64,000 nucleotides of DNA from Lujinxingia litoralis (lineage in GTDB: Bacteria; Myxococcota_A; Bradymonadia; Bradymonadales; Bradymonadaceae): contig NZ_QHKO01000003.1 of NCBI RefSeq assembly GCF_003260125.1, forward strand, positions 308,833 through 372,832, read 5' to 3'. Positions 16,860 to 25,867 of the stretch are shown in pieces. The first letter of the stretch is position 1; the number at the start of each line of letters is the position of its first letter. The position numbers and the translations under genes are program-made. The notes below the pieces were generated by a model. The model was not told the DNA's origin. It did no database searches and saw only the letters and a program-made list of their open reading frames with translations.

Positions 16860-17888
16860 TTAGAAGGCGATGCGTAGGCCGGCGTAGTTCGGGCCGAGCT
16901 CGGGGAGGAGGGTGGCCGCGGTGTCCTCGGCGCCGCGGCCCGGGTTGGCCAGGCGGTTGGCGCTCAGGTAGAGGACCAGTCCGGTGAGCACGCCGGCCGC
17001 GCCCACGGCGGCGCCGGTGGTGCCCCAGGCGCGGTAGCGGTCGCCGCGGGCCAGGAGCTCGGTCTGGCGGCGCTCCAGGGCGTCGGAGTCTTCGATCTGA
17101 TATTCGGCGTCCCGGGCTGCCGCGGCGTTTTGCGATGCGAGGATCAGCATGGCGGTGCCGGCCACAGCCACCGGCGCCGACGCCGCCATGGTCCAGGTGC
17201 CTCCCCGGCGCCAGCTCGCCGCGCTGACATCAAAGGCCGCGGCCTCGGAGACCAGCGTCTCTTCCAGGCGGGCGTTTCGACCGGCGCCGACCGAGACCTT
17301 CTCGCGGCGAGTTTTGTAGCCGGGGTGGGTGAGCACCACCTGGTAGCGTCCCGGCCGTACCCGGGTGTTGACCGGGGTGGGGCCGAGATCGACCCAGGCG
17401 CCATGCTCCAGCTCCAGGTGCGCGGTGGCTCCCGCCGGCTCGCTTCGCACCTCCAGGGTCGCGGCGTCGTCCCGAAGCGCGGATTCAAGCTGGGCGACAC
17501 GCTCGCGAATGCGCTCGGCGCTGGGAGAGTCGGCGTCAGGGGTGGCCAGGTAGCCCAGATAGAAGTGGCGTGCCGGCCCCCAGACCCCGAGCTCATGAAG
17601 CGAGCGGCCGATGGCGCCGCGCAAAAGCGGGTCGGGCGCCAGCTTGTAGGCCTGCAGGTAGTAGCGCAGGGCCGCTTCGTAGTGGCCGGCCTCAAAGCAG
17701 GCGACGCCAACCATGGTCAGCGAGCGCGGGTCGTGGCGCAGGTCCGGAGTGAGGTAGTCGGGGCACTCCTGCGGCGGCGTCTGGGCCCGAGCCGTGGGGC
17801 TCCACAGGCACAGGGCCAGGAGCATGGCGAGCATCGCGCCGCTACGTCGGTTCCCCCGACAGATGTTTGAAAGGAATGATGGAGACAT
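16860..17888 (-). CDS. Exported PEGA-domain protein with TPR-like N-terminus
   Basis: A protein of 342 residues. A signal peptide (MLAMLLALCLWSPTARAQ) is followed by a TPR-like helical stretch (VACFEAGHYEAALRYYLQAYKLAPDP) at about 60-120. A PEGA domain covers about 145-215 (LEVRSEPAGATAHLE, LGPTPVNTRVRPGRYQVVL), and two hydrophobic segments near the C-terminus are separated by a charged helix. PEGA domains are surface or periplasmic beta-folds often found next to bacterial kinases. The start is uncertain: ATG 17888 lacks a clear ribosome site, and the ATG at 17834 would begin directly at the signal peptide. It lies divergent from the Ser/Thr kinase gene. Confidence 0.72.
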   Translation of the reverse strand: MSPSFLSNICRGNRRSGAMLAMLLALCLWSPTARAQTPPQECPDYLTPDLRHDPRSLTMVGVACFEAGHYEAALRYYLQAYKLAPDPLLRGAIGRSLHELGVWGPARHFYLGYLATPDADSPSAERIRERVAQLESALRDDAATLEVRSEPAGATAHLELEHGAWVDLGPTPVNTRVRPGRYQVVLTHPGYKTRREKVSVGAGRNARLEETLVSEAAAFDVSAASWRRGGTWTMAASAPVAVAGTAMLILASQNAAAARDAEYQIEDSDALERRQTELLARGDRYRAWGTTGAAVGAAGVLTGLVLYLSANRLANPGRGAEDTAATLLPELGPNYAGLRIAF

Positions 17889-18009
17889 CAGCAACTGTAT
17901 TAAGCCATTGCAGGGTACGGCAGCCTCAGCGTCCGGGCTGAAAAAACTCTACGAGGTGCGGGCTGATCTGACAACCGCACAGACCCGATTCCGGGGCGTG
18001 GATGGGTGA

Positions 18010-18038
18010 TTGCTCCGGGGGGGGGCTTCTCCTATATT
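18010..18038 (+). promoter_or_regulatory. Putative sigma-70 promoter of the Ser/Thr kinase gene
   Basis: TTGCTC and TATATT are separated by 17 bp, ending 77 bp before the kinase start. The -10 box matches consensus at 5 of 6 positions. Downstream, CGGCCGTTTTTCGGGCCG can form a stem in the 5' leader. Confidence 0.5.
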
Positions 18039-18114
18039 GCATCGCCGACCAGGCTCCGGGATTTGCCCGAAGCGGCCGTTTTTCGGGCCGAGCACCCGTC
18101 TTTTTGAGTAGCGC

Positions 18115-19872
18115 GTGGTATCTACCGACGAACATGATCCGACAGGCTCCACGCGCGAGAAGGTGTGCTGGCAATGCGGACGCACCTTTAGCACGGCGCT
18201 GGAGGTATGCCCGGATGATGGCGCGCGGCTGATTGAGACCGGGCTCGAGGATCTTGAGGACCCGCTGATCGGCTCGATCTTCGACGGGCGTTTTCAGATC
18301 TACCACAAGCTGGGGGAAGGGGGGATGGGCGCGGTCTACAGCGCGCGCCGCCTGGATTTTGAGACCGACGTGGCGCTCAAGCTCCTCAAGCTCGACTTTG
18401 CCCGGGATGAGGGGATCCGTAAGCGCTTTATGTACGAGGCGCGGGTCATCTCCAATCTGCGGCACCCGCACGCGGTACGCCTCTTTGATTTCGGTCAGAC
18501 CTCCGAGGGCCATTTCTACATGGTCATGGAGCTTTTGACTGGCGAGAGCCTGGCCGACCGGCTGGCGTATCGTTTTGTGAGCTATCGGGAGGTCTTCGAC
18601 ATCATCCCGCCGATCTGTGGGGTGCTTGGCGAGGCGCATGCGCAGGACGTGATCCACCGCGATCTTAAGCCCGAGAATATCTACCTGCTCAAGGTCGAGG
18701 AGAACCGGGAGTTTCCCAAGCTGCTCGATTTTGGCATCGCCAAGCATCATCGCGCCGAGACGATGACGCAGTCGGGCACGCTCTGGGGTACGCCGGCGTA
18801 CATGAGCCCGGAGCAGGCCCGGGGCGACGTGGTCGGCGCGGCGGCCGATATCTACGGCGTCGGGGTCATGCTCTATGAGCTGATCAGCGGGAATCTGCCT
18901 TTTCAGGCCTCCACGCAGATGGGGTTCGCGGTCAAGCACCTCAATGAGCCGGCGCGAGCGCTCTCATCGATTCCCGGGCTCAAGAGTGTGCCCGCCTCGC
19001 TCGATGCGCTGGTGTTGAGCATGTTGGCCAAGCGTCCCGAGGACCGGCCGCGCTCCATGGAAGAAGTCGTGGCGCGGCTGGAGGCGATTCGGGAGCGGGA
19101 CTTTTCGGCGGACCTGCTCTCATCGGTGCCCGCCGAGGAGGTCGACCCGATTGCGCTGCAGGCGTGGATGAAGGAGGGCTCCGGCGCGAGCACCGTGCAG
19201 GAGAGTGGCGAGGGGGTGGTGGTTTCGACCTCGCCAGTGGGCGCGGCGCGGGAGGTCGATGTGTTTGGTCAGACCAGCGCGATTGGGGCGTTCCCGATGT
19301 TTGGGGGAAGCAGCGCGCGGGAGTTTGAGGAGACACTGCCCGGGCCGGCCTTGCCCTATCCCGGCGACGCGGTGGGGCAGGCGGCGGCGGAAGGGACCCC
19401 GGAGGCGGTTGTCCCCGCTGTGGAAGAGGACCGCTCGAATCAGGCGGAGCAGGACGCTGCCGCCGGGGAGCGCGTCGCCGGTGGGGAGGCACGTCGGCGT
19501 ATGGTTCTGGTGTTTGCCGCCGGCGCGGTGATGATGGCGCTGGCGGTGGCCCTGCTCTTTTTCGGGGGAGGCGTGCCGGAGGGCGGCAGCGAGGCGTTGG
19601 CGCCGCCGCCGGCGCTGCCCTCGGTGCCCCTGGATATGGGGAATGTGGCGAGCGCCGCGGCACTGCACGGAGCCCACGTCACCTTTGAGGTTCGCGAGCT
19701 CGTGCGGCAACTCGCCGAAGCCCAGCGCCTGGGGGAGGCGCAGGATTTTGAGTTCGTGAATGAGGAGCCCGCGTCGACGGATGCGCCGGCGGGCGGGGAC
19801 GGGAAGCGCGGCAAAGGGGCGCCGGCGGTCAACGACCGCGACCTGCGAAAGGCGCTGGAGAGCACGTTTTAA
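18115..19872 (+). CDS. Hanks-type Ser/Thr protein kinase with N-terminal zinc-ribbon-like motif and one membrane helix
   Basis: A protein of 585 residues, GTG start. Residues 18-34 hold Cys18, Cys21 and Cys32 (CWQCGRTF...VCPDDG), a zinc-ribbon-like head common in deltaproteobacterial kinases. The kinase domain spans about 60-330: P-loop GEGGMG (67-72), VALKLL with Lys89, HRDLKPEN with Asp183, DFGIAK at 205-210, GTPAYMSPEQ activation segment. All catalytic residues are intact. A roughly 120-residue low-complexity linker is followed by a transmembrane helix near 465-485 and a short extracytoplasmic tail. It phosphorylates Ser/Thr on unknown targets. It is divergent from the PEGA protein gene. 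Confidence 0.94.
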   Translation: MVSTDEHDPTGSTREKVCWQCGRTFSTALEVCPDDGARLIETGLEDLEDPLIGSIFDGRFQIYHKLGEGGMGAVYSARRLDFETDVALKLLKLDFARDEGIRKRFMYEARVISNLRHPHAVRLFDFGQTSEGHFYMVMELLTGESLADRLAYRFVSYREVFDIIPPICGVLGEAHAQDVIHRDLKPENIYLLKVEENREFPKLLDFGIAKHHRAETMTQSGTLWGTPAYMSPEQARGDVVGAAADIYGVGVMLYELISGNLPFQASTQMGFAVKHLNEPARALSSIPGLKSVPASLDALVLSMLAKRPEDRPRSMEEVVARLEAIRERDFSADLLSSVPAEEVDPIALQAWMKEGSGASTVQESGEGVVVSTSPVGAAREVDVFGQTSAIGAFPMFGGSSAREFEETLPGPALPYPGDAVGQAAAEGTPEAVVPAVEEDRSNQAEQDAAAGERVAGGEARRRMVLVFAAGAVMMALAVALLFFGGGVPEGGSEALAPPPALPSVPLDMGNVASAAALHGAHVTFEVRELVRQLAEAQRLGEAQDFEFVNEEPASTDAPAGGDGKRGKGAPAVNDRDLRKALESTF

Positions 19873-20004
19873 TGGATGCAGCGGAGCTTGAGCGTCGACG
19901 CCAGGGGCGTCGGGGCCGGCTCGCTAAGAGGGCTTCTACCACCGCGGGAGGCGTCGCCGCGTTGCGGTGTGGCTCCGCAGGGTAAGTCGTAAGAGGTAGG
20001 TCGT

Positions 20005-21315
20005 ATGGCCAGAGCTCGGTATCAGGGGATGAACATTCGTGAGATCGCTCAGGGCGGGGACGGGGTGGCGGAGCTGCCCGATGGGCGCGTGTGTTTTGTG
20101 CCCGGTGCGCTCCCGGGTGATGTGGTTGAGGTGGAGTTAACCCGCGACAAAAAGCGGTGGGCGCGAGCCCGTGTGCTTGAGCTGGAGACGCCCTCGCCCT
20201 GGCGAGTCAAGCCTGAGTGCTCGTATGCCGAGCGGGGCTGTGGGGGGTGTCAGTTCTGGCATGTGGAGCCGGCGCAAGAGCTTCGCTGGAAGGCGCAGGC
20301 CGCGTTTGAGGCGATGCAGCGCATCGCCGGGGCGCCCTTGCCCGAACCCGGGCTCCACCCGGCGCCCGCGCCCCGGGGCTATCGCACTCGGGTGAGTTTT
20401 CATCAACGCCGCTCGCGGGAGGGCCGGGTTGAGCTGGGGTTCTTCAAGACCGAGAGTCACCGCGTGATCCCGGTCGAGAGGTGTGCGGTCGCGATCCCGC
20501 TGCTTAACGAGGTGCTGGAGAGCTGGCGCGCGCCCCTGGCGCTCCTGGGGGAGGCGGAGATTCTGGTGGAAAGCGCCGGGGCTGGCGAGGCCGTGATCAG
20601 CGCGACGCTCACCGGCGCCGAGGCGCCGACGGCGGCCGCACTGGACGCCATTGAGAAACGCGTGCAGGAGGGCGGGGCGTTGCGAGGCCTCCAGATCGAA
20701 GGCAGCCGGGGAGAGCGTTGGCAGTTTGGACGGCCGGAGATCGACGCGGACCAGATTCTGGCGCGTCCGGCGGCGGAGCGCGCGATGGCGCCGGGGCAGT
20801 TTCGCCAGAGTAACGCCGGGGTGAATCAGCAGTTGGTCACCCGCGCCAGTGAGCTTCTCCACGAGGTCGGAGCCCGACGGGTGCTTGAACTCTTTTGCGG
20901 GGCCGGGAACTTCTCCTTTGCGCTGGACGGGCAGGTGGAAGCGTTGCACGGGCTCGAAGGCAGCCGCGAGGCCATCGCCGATGCCCGCGCGATGGCGGAT
21001 GCGGCCGGTCTGGAGACGCTGAGTTTTGAAGGGGCCGACCTCTTTGATGAGAGGGTCTATCAGGCGCTCGAGCCCGGGGCGTTTGATGCGGTGCTCCTGG
21101 ATCCACCACGTGACGGTGCGCAGGCGGCGGCCACCTGGCTCGCCGCGCCTGGTCACACGATAAGGTCGGTGGTGTACGTGGCCTGTGACCCGGCCTGCAT
21201 GGCTCGCGACCTGGGGACGCTGGTCGGCGGTGGCTGGCGAGTGGAGGGGCTGGAGTTCTTCGATCTCTTTCCGCGCACGCGCCACATTGAGACCATCGCC
21301 TGGCTCCGGCGCTGA
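20005..21315 (+). CDS. Class I RNA m5U methyltransferase (RlmD/RumA/TrmA family)
   Basis: A protein of 436 residues. The N-terminal TRAM domain (MNIREIAQGGDGVAELPDGRVCFVPGALPGD) is followed by Fe-S cluster cysteines C72, C79 and C82 (ECSYAERGCGGCQFWH). The SAM-dependent fold has VLELFCGAGNFSFAL near residue 292, LLDPPRDGAQ near 365, and the catalytic cysteine block VVYVACDPACMARDL near 394. It methylates a uridine C5 in 23S rRNA or tRNA using SAM; which position cannot be told from sequence. The ATG is preceded by AAGAGGTAGG. Confidence 0.92.
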   Translation: MARARYQGMNIREIAQGGDGVAELPDGRVCFVPGALPGDVVEVELTRDKKRWARARVLELETPSPWRVKPECSYAERGCGGCQFWHVEPAQELRWKAQAAFEAMQRIAGAPLPEPGLHPAPAPRGYRTRVSFHQRRSREGRVELGFFKTESHRVIPVERCAVAIPLLNEVLESWRAPLALLGEAEILVESAGAGEAVISATLTGAEAPTAAALDAIEKRVQEGGALRGLQIEGSRGERWQFGRPEIDADQILARPAAERAMAPGQFRQSNAGVNQQLVTRASELLHEVGARRVLELFCGAGNFSFALDGQVEALHGLEGSREAIADARAMADAAGLETLSFEGADLFDERVYQALEPGAFDAVLLDPPRDGAQAAATWLAAPGHTIRSVVYVACDPACMARDLGTLVGGGWRVEGLEFFDLFPRTRHIETIAWLRR

Positions 21316-21324
21316 GTCGCGCGC

Positions 21325-21585
21325 TCAGTCTTCGAACTCAAAGGTGGCTTCGTCGATGTCGTCGGCCTCTTCGATCGCTTCGCGGACCTGGTCGGCGGCG
21401 TCGTCGAGCGCGCCGGTGACCCGGGTGTCGAGGGCTTCGCGGGCTTCGGTGAGCGCCTGATGTTCGACCTGTGCTTGCTGCGTCAGAGCGTCGCGGTCCA
21501 CCGCTGGCTCCGGGCGCTTTTCGCAGCCGGCCAGCAGACTCGCCACAAAAAGGCTGCCTGCGATGATGGCCAGGTGTCGTCGCAT
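21325..21585 (-). CDS. Small acidic lipoprotein
   Basis: An 86-residue lipoprotein precursor with signal peptide and LLAGC lipobox at about 17-21. The mature part is almost entirely helical and acidic (QAQVEHQALTEAREALD, AADQVREAIEEADDIDEA), consistent with a short coiled coil. Its ATG overlaps by one base the TAA of the upstream gene (TAATG), so it is translationally coupled to it. Function not recognised. Confidence 0.72.
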   Translation of the reverse strand: MRRHLAIIAGSLFVASLLAGCEKRPEPAVDRDALTQQAQVEHQALTEAREALDTRVTGALDDAADQVREAIEEADDIDEATFEFED

Positions 21586-22067
21586 TACGCCGTCGCGGCC
21601 GTTAAATCGTCCAGATCGATCTCGCCATCGCTGACACGATCGATGATTCGGCAGATGCGGCCGGTCAGGGTGCGCAAGATCGGAAACTCCTTCAGATCGC
21701 CGGTCCAGAATTGCACGCCTTTGTAGGTGGCAACGGTCTGGTCACAGATGCGCAGGTGCACGTTGGTCTCATCCTCGCGTCGTTGGCGACGCGCCGGAGA
21801 TACCGTCCAGAAGGGGTGCGCGATCAAAAGCTCGATAAAACGACGGGTGTCCTGCTCGGAGAGGGTGAGGCTCCAGAGTTCGGGGCTCTCGTCGTCGAAG
21901 CGCCAGCTCAACAGAAGGCGGCCGGCTCCAGAGATCTGGAGGGTGACGATGCCGAGATCGTCATAGTTACCACCGATCTGACAGAAGAAGTGGAGCCCGG
22001 CTGTGTCCTGCTCACGATCGAGGACCGCCTTGAGCCGACGCTCCAAGATCTCGATAGGGTCTGACAA
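21585..22067 (-). CDS. Conserved-looking hypothetical protein, TTG start
   Basis: A protein of 160 residues with no recognised domain. Visible features are an alternating hydrophobic beta-rich middle (IVTLQISGAGRLLLSWRFD) and a C-terminal helix (ILRTLTGRICRIIDRVSD). There is no signal peptide, so it is probably cytoplasmic. The start is placed at TTG 22067 because GGAGG lies 7 bp upstream; the longer frame to 22109 runs through that ribosome site. It forms an operon with the downstream small lipoprotein. Confidence 0.6.
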   Translation of the reverse strand: MSDPIEILERRLKAVLDREQDTAGLHFFCQIGGNYDDLGIVTLQISGAGRLLLSWRFDDESPELWSLTLSEQDTRRFIELLIAHPFWTVSPARRQRREDETNVHLRICDQTVATYKGVQFWTGDLKEFPILRTLTGRICRIIDRVSDGEIDLDDLTAATA

Positions 22068-22180
22068 GGATAAACCTCCGCACAGGACAAGACGAAAACC
22101 GCGTGTCAAGTTTTAGCTTCAGAGCGCGAAGAGCGTCAAGCCCGACCATGGGAAGAGGGCCCCCCGGGGGGCGGGGAGGT

Positions 22181-25100
22181 TTACCAGTAACGCCAGCCCA
22201 ACGAGAAGTTGGTGATCCACTGGCCGTCGCGAGGGAGCCGGGGAGCGCCGATGTCGATGGGTTTGGCAAAGTGCAGTCGGAAGACCAGGGGGCCCAGGCC
22301 GAAGTTCAGACCGGCCACCGGGGAGAAGGCGCGCCACCGCCAGAGATCTTCAAGGTCGTTGCCGGTGCCGCCGAAGTCGGCGCCCACCAGACCCTCGATG
22401 TCGATCAGGGGCACGCGCAACAGGAAGTTCAGCGGGAAGCGGAGCTCGGTTTTGATGAAGCCGAAGTTGCGTCCCAGCAGGTAATCGATGTCGCCGAACT
22501 CCACGCCCCGGAGTGTGTCGAAGCTCGAGAGGTAGAACTGTCGGGAGAGCGTGCCGCCGTAGGTGGTGCCCGCCGCGCCGCGAAGGGAGAGGTTGATGCG
22601 GCCGTAAATCGGAAAGTAGCGCTCGGCGTCCAGACGCACCGACCCGTGGACTTCCTGGCGGAAGGGCTGGGCGTCGACCGTCGTCTCGATGATGGCGGAG
22701 GTCCCGTCGATGGGGCCGGTGCCCGGATGGTAACGAATGGTGTTGTAGCCCAGGCTTAACGATGGTGAGGCTTGAAAGCGGGGCCCCTCATGCGCTCCCG
22801 CCCACTGCTCCAGACGCCCGACGTCGGGGGTGGCGAGGTCTTCGCGCAAGAGCATGTTCTCGGAGCCTTCCGGCAGAAAGTAGGAGACGCCTCCCAGGGC
22901 CAGGTCGCCCTGGATGAAGGCAAAGCGGTTCAGCGGATAGCGAAGCGTGGCGCGTCCGCCGTAGAAGCGTTCACCGGAGAGGAAACGCGGGGTGTCGGGG
23001 AGGGTGTCCTCAATGCGGTAGCGCACGTCCTGGAAGAGGCCGGTGCCCCAGATCAGGCGGCTCTCCTGGTTGAGGTACATGATGTCGGCCAGGGTGTTGT
23101 CGAGATCGCCGAAGGCCAGGACGTTGATAAAGAGGGCGTGATTACGCAGCCGGTCGTTGGTCAAAAGCATCAGCTGACCGTAGACCCCGGAGGAGCTGGC
23201 ACCGAGCAGGCCAAAGACGTTTGCCAGCTCCCAGTTCCGAAAGCTCGCCGCGCTGTAGGCTTTGGCGCCGTTGAGGTCTCGGGCCGGGAGGAGCGCCGGG
23301 GCGGCGGAGTTCGGGGGTTCGTCGACCGGAGATTGGGCCACGACGTCCAGGAGGCGCTTCTCCTGGAGGCGAGCCGGGCGTCGCTGGCCGCGGTGGTGAA
23401 AGAGGGCCCAGAGGGTGTTGCCCGGGCCCGGCGCCAGATCAAAGAGCCCGGTGACGATGTCGGTGCGGCGTGTCATCCCCTGGTCGCGAACCTCGTAGAG
23501 GTTGGCGCGGGCGGCACGATAGGCGGTGAAGAAGATGCGGCCATCGGCCAGCGCTCGGGGCCCCAGATGATCGCGATCTTCAAAGGTCAGTCGGCGGGGC
23601 TCGCCGCCCTCTTCGGGATCGAGTTGAAAGAGGTTGTAGTAGCGGTGCTCGGTGGCGTCGGAGGTGTAAACCAGGCCTTCGGGCCCCCAGCTCAGGCCGC
23701 GTTCGGCGTAGAGGTCGTGGGTGAGGCGGCGCAGGGTAAAGTCGCGTTTTTGGTGCGCCTCAAAGAGGTAGAGGTCTTTCTGGCCTTCGTCGTCCAGACC
23801 GACAAAGGCGATCTTGGTGCCATCTGGCGAGAAGGCAGGGGTCTCGGCGGCCAGCAGCCCCCGGGTCCCCAGATCGAAGGCGCGTTTTTTGCCCAGCTCC
23901 AGGTCAATGTCCCAGCCTTCAGCGGTGCCCCGGGAGTTCTGCTTGCGCTCGGCGCGGTGCTCGATCTCCTGGAGGTAGAGCATGTCGCGCCCGTTGGCGC
24001 TGGCAATAAAGACCAGCTGGTCGTTGCGCACGTCGAAGGTGCGCGGGCCCACGGGATGCAGCGATTCCACGCCGGGGGTGCCGTCGGCCGCCACCCGGAG
24101 GTGACGTTTCGGGGCGCGCACATCGCTGAGGTAGAGACGCACCTGCCCGGTGTCCGGGATGATGGCGCGGTAGAGCATCAAAAAGCCGTCTGGCGAGGTG
24201 GTCATGGTCTGCATGACGCCCTCGGTGTCGGTGAAGATGCTCAGATCGGGGGCGTCTTGCCCGCTGTCCAGAAAGCTGGTGTAGGAGCGTTGCTTGAGCC
24301 AGCCTTCAAAGCGCGCGGCGATGGTGCGTGAGTCATCGCCGGTGACGTCTGCCAGGAGCCCGCGGAAGGTGATGGGTTCGACCTCGGCGTTGCGTCCGCC
24401 GAGGAGGCGGTAGGAGTTTTCCAGGATGTTCTGGAGGGTGCCAGCGCCGTAGGTTTCTTCCAGAAAGGCAACCCGCGTCTGGCCGATCTTGTAGGTCCAC
24501 AGCCCGCTGTAGGGGCGGTCCTCGAAGAAGTCGAGCATCACGTAGCCGCGATGTGGATCGGGATTAAGTAGGAGGTCACGCGCGAGCATTTCGGTCTCGG
24601 CGTCGAGGCCTTCCAGAGAATAGAACTCGGCGATGCCCTCAATGAACCACAGGGGAATCCGGTCGAGGGGATCTCCACTGACGCCGGCGCTTCGGGCTAC
24701 ATCCTGGGCTTTTTGAATGGTGAACTGGTGGACCATCTCGTGGGATGAGACGTGCTCAAAGAGGCGATGGTCGCCGAAGTAAGGCAGCACGAGTTTGAGA
24801 TCGCCACGGCGGCTGGTCACCCCGAGGACGCCTTCCTGGAGGGGGAAGATATTGGTCTGCAAAAACTCCTGGTAGGAGTTGTAGAGGATGTAGGGGAGGG
24901 TGCGCGTGGGCACGTAGCGGAAGTCTTCGGCGAGTTTGCGGTAGGTGTGTTCGATGTAGGCGGCCGCGCGTTCGGCGACGGCTCTCTCGCGCTCGTAGAA
25001 GTAGAGGCGTACCCCGCCGGAGCGATCATCCAGGGAAGAGGGCTTGAAGGGGCTTTCCGGCTCGTTTGTGGCCTCATCCTTCGCCTGGCGCTGGGCGGGG

Positions 25101-25531
25101 AGTTCGATCTCGGGGGGCTCGGAGGCCGTATCTTCGGCCGGGTCGGGGAATTCGTCGACGTTGGTCGAGCTGGCCTGGTAGCCGCGGGGAGGCCCGGATA
25201 TGCCGGAGCCACGGACACCTCCCGGGCGGAGTTGGACTTCCAGGGCCGGGGACTGTTGGGTGTGGGGCGCTCCCAGTTGCAGGGGGCCATCGTGGGGGCC
25301 GCGTGGGGAGTCGAGGTGGTCGGCGTCTGTGGTGTCGGCTTTGGGCCCTACCAGGATGTCGACATGATGCCATTCGAAGTCGAAATAGCGCACGTTCGAC
25401 TGGTTAGGGCGTCGGGGGTAGACGTAGATCTGGGCGTCGGCGGGCGCGGGCCAGACGCAGGCCACAATGGCGAGTGCCGCCACGACGATGCAAGCCAGGG
25501 GGAGGGGGCGCCGGTGGTTGTATTCAAACAT
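22181..25531 (-). CDS. Exported gluzincin-like peptidase / TolB beta-propeller / Omp85-like barrel fusion
   Basis: A protein of 1116 residues. The signal peptide is MFEYNHRRPLPLACIVVAAL through ADAQ. A basic/acidic low-complexity part is followed by a peptidase-MA-like region with the HExxH motif in SSHEMVHQFTIQ near residue 260 and a downstream GIAEFYSLEG glutamate, the expected gluzincin third ligand. A beta-propeller with TolB/PD40-like repeats follows (ETPAFSPDGTKIAFVGLDD, GLSWGPEGLVYTSD). The last 330 residues are beta-rich with DTLRGVEFGDIDYLLGRNFGF and an ending in FSLGWRYW, a C-terminal aromatic typical of BamA/TamA-family outer-membrane barrels. It is likely an outer-membrane protein carrying a periplasmic or surface protease. 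Longer starts upstream lack a signal peptide. Confidence 0.8.
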   Translation of the reverse strand: MFEYNHRRPLPLACIVVAALAIVACVWPAPADAQIYVYPRRPNQSNVRYFDFEWHHVDILVGPKADTTDADHLDSPRGPHDGPLQLGAPHTQQSPALEVQLRPGGVRGSGISGPPRGYQASSTNVDEFPDPAEDTASEPPEIELPAQRQAKDEATNEPESPFKPSSLDDRSGGVRLYFYERERAVAERAAAYIEHTYRKLAEDFRYVPTRTLPYILYNSYQEFLQTNIFPLQEGVLGVTSRRGDLKLVLPYFGDHRLFEHVSSHEMVHQFTIQKAQDVARSAGVSGDPLDRIPLWFIEGIAEFYSLEGLDAETEMLARDLLLNPDPHRGYVMLDFFEDRPYSGLWTYKIGQTRVAFLEETYGAGTLQNILENSYRLLGGRNAEVEPITFRGLLADVTGDDSRTIAARFEGWLKQRSYTSFLDSGQDAPDLSIFTDTEGVMQTMTTSPDGFLMLYRAIIPDTGQVRLYLSDVRAPKRHLRVAADGTPGVESLHPVGPRTFDVRNDQLVFIASANGRDMLYLQEIEHRAERKQNSRGTAEGWDIDLELGKKRAFDLGTRGLLAAETPAFSPDGTKIAFVGLDDEGQKDLYLFEAHQKRDFTLRRLTHDLYAERGLSWGPEGLVYTSDATEHRYYNLFQLDPEEGGEPRRLTFEDRDHLGPRALADGRIFFTAYRAARANLYEVRDQGMTRRTDIVTGLFDLAPGPGNTLWALFHHRGQRRPARLQEKRLLDVVAQSPVDEPPNSAAPALLPARDLNGAKAYSAASFRNWELANVFGLLGASSSGVYGQLMLLTNDRLRNHALFINVLAFGDLDNTLADIMYLNQESRLIWGTGLFQDVRYRIEDTLPDTPRFLSGERFYGGRATLRYPLNRFAFIQGDLALGGVSYFLPEGSENMLLREDLATPDVGRLEQWAGAHEGPRFQASPSLSLGYNTIRYHPGTGPIDGTSAIIETTVDAQPFRQEVHGSVRLDAERYFPIYGRINLSLRGAAGTTYGGTLSRQFYLSSFDTLRGVEFGDIDYLLGRNFGFIKTELRFPLNFLLRVPLIDIEGLVGADFGGTGNDLEDLWRWRAFSPVAGLNFGLGPLVFRLHFAKPIDIGAPRLPRDGQWITNFSLGWRYW

Positions 25532-25867
25532 GCATGTTCCAAAGTAGAGGGCGCACCGGGGTATCAAGGAGGGGACCGGCAAGGCTCCGGGGGCCGCCGG
25601 TACCGGAGTGGCGCGCCGCCATCAAAGATGGTCTGAAGGGGGACTTTGGCAAGCGCGATGGACAGTATAGTGATCCGGGCGGCTGAACACATCTGGTCTG
25701 CGTTACCGGATTGAGGGTTGGGCGAGGGCCGGGGCGGTGTTAGAGTCGCCGACGGTTTTTCTCAGTGGAGTCATTAACCTCTGGTGCCACCCTCGGCGGT
25801 GGGCCTTTTGCATCGACGGGTCTGTCCCCTGGTGAAGGCGGCATAGGGACCCGGGGAGAGCTCAGAG
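25532..25867. other. Divergent intergenic region between the barrel-fusion and prs genes
   Basis: 336 bp with no plausible gene. It must carry the promoters of both divergent genes; a candidate prs promoter is listed separately. Confidence 0.5.
25718..25746 (+). promoter_or_regulatory. Possible sigma-70 promoter of prs
   Basis: TTGGGC and TAGAGT are separated by 17 bp; the -10 matches consensus at 4 of 6 positions. It lies about 120 bp before the prs ATG. Confidence 0.35.

Noticed and set aside
22772..24331. A 519-codon plus-strand frame inside the barrel-fusion gene
   Set aside because: Gly/Val/Glu-rich shadow translation; the minus strand has coherent domains, a signal peptide and the HExxH motif.
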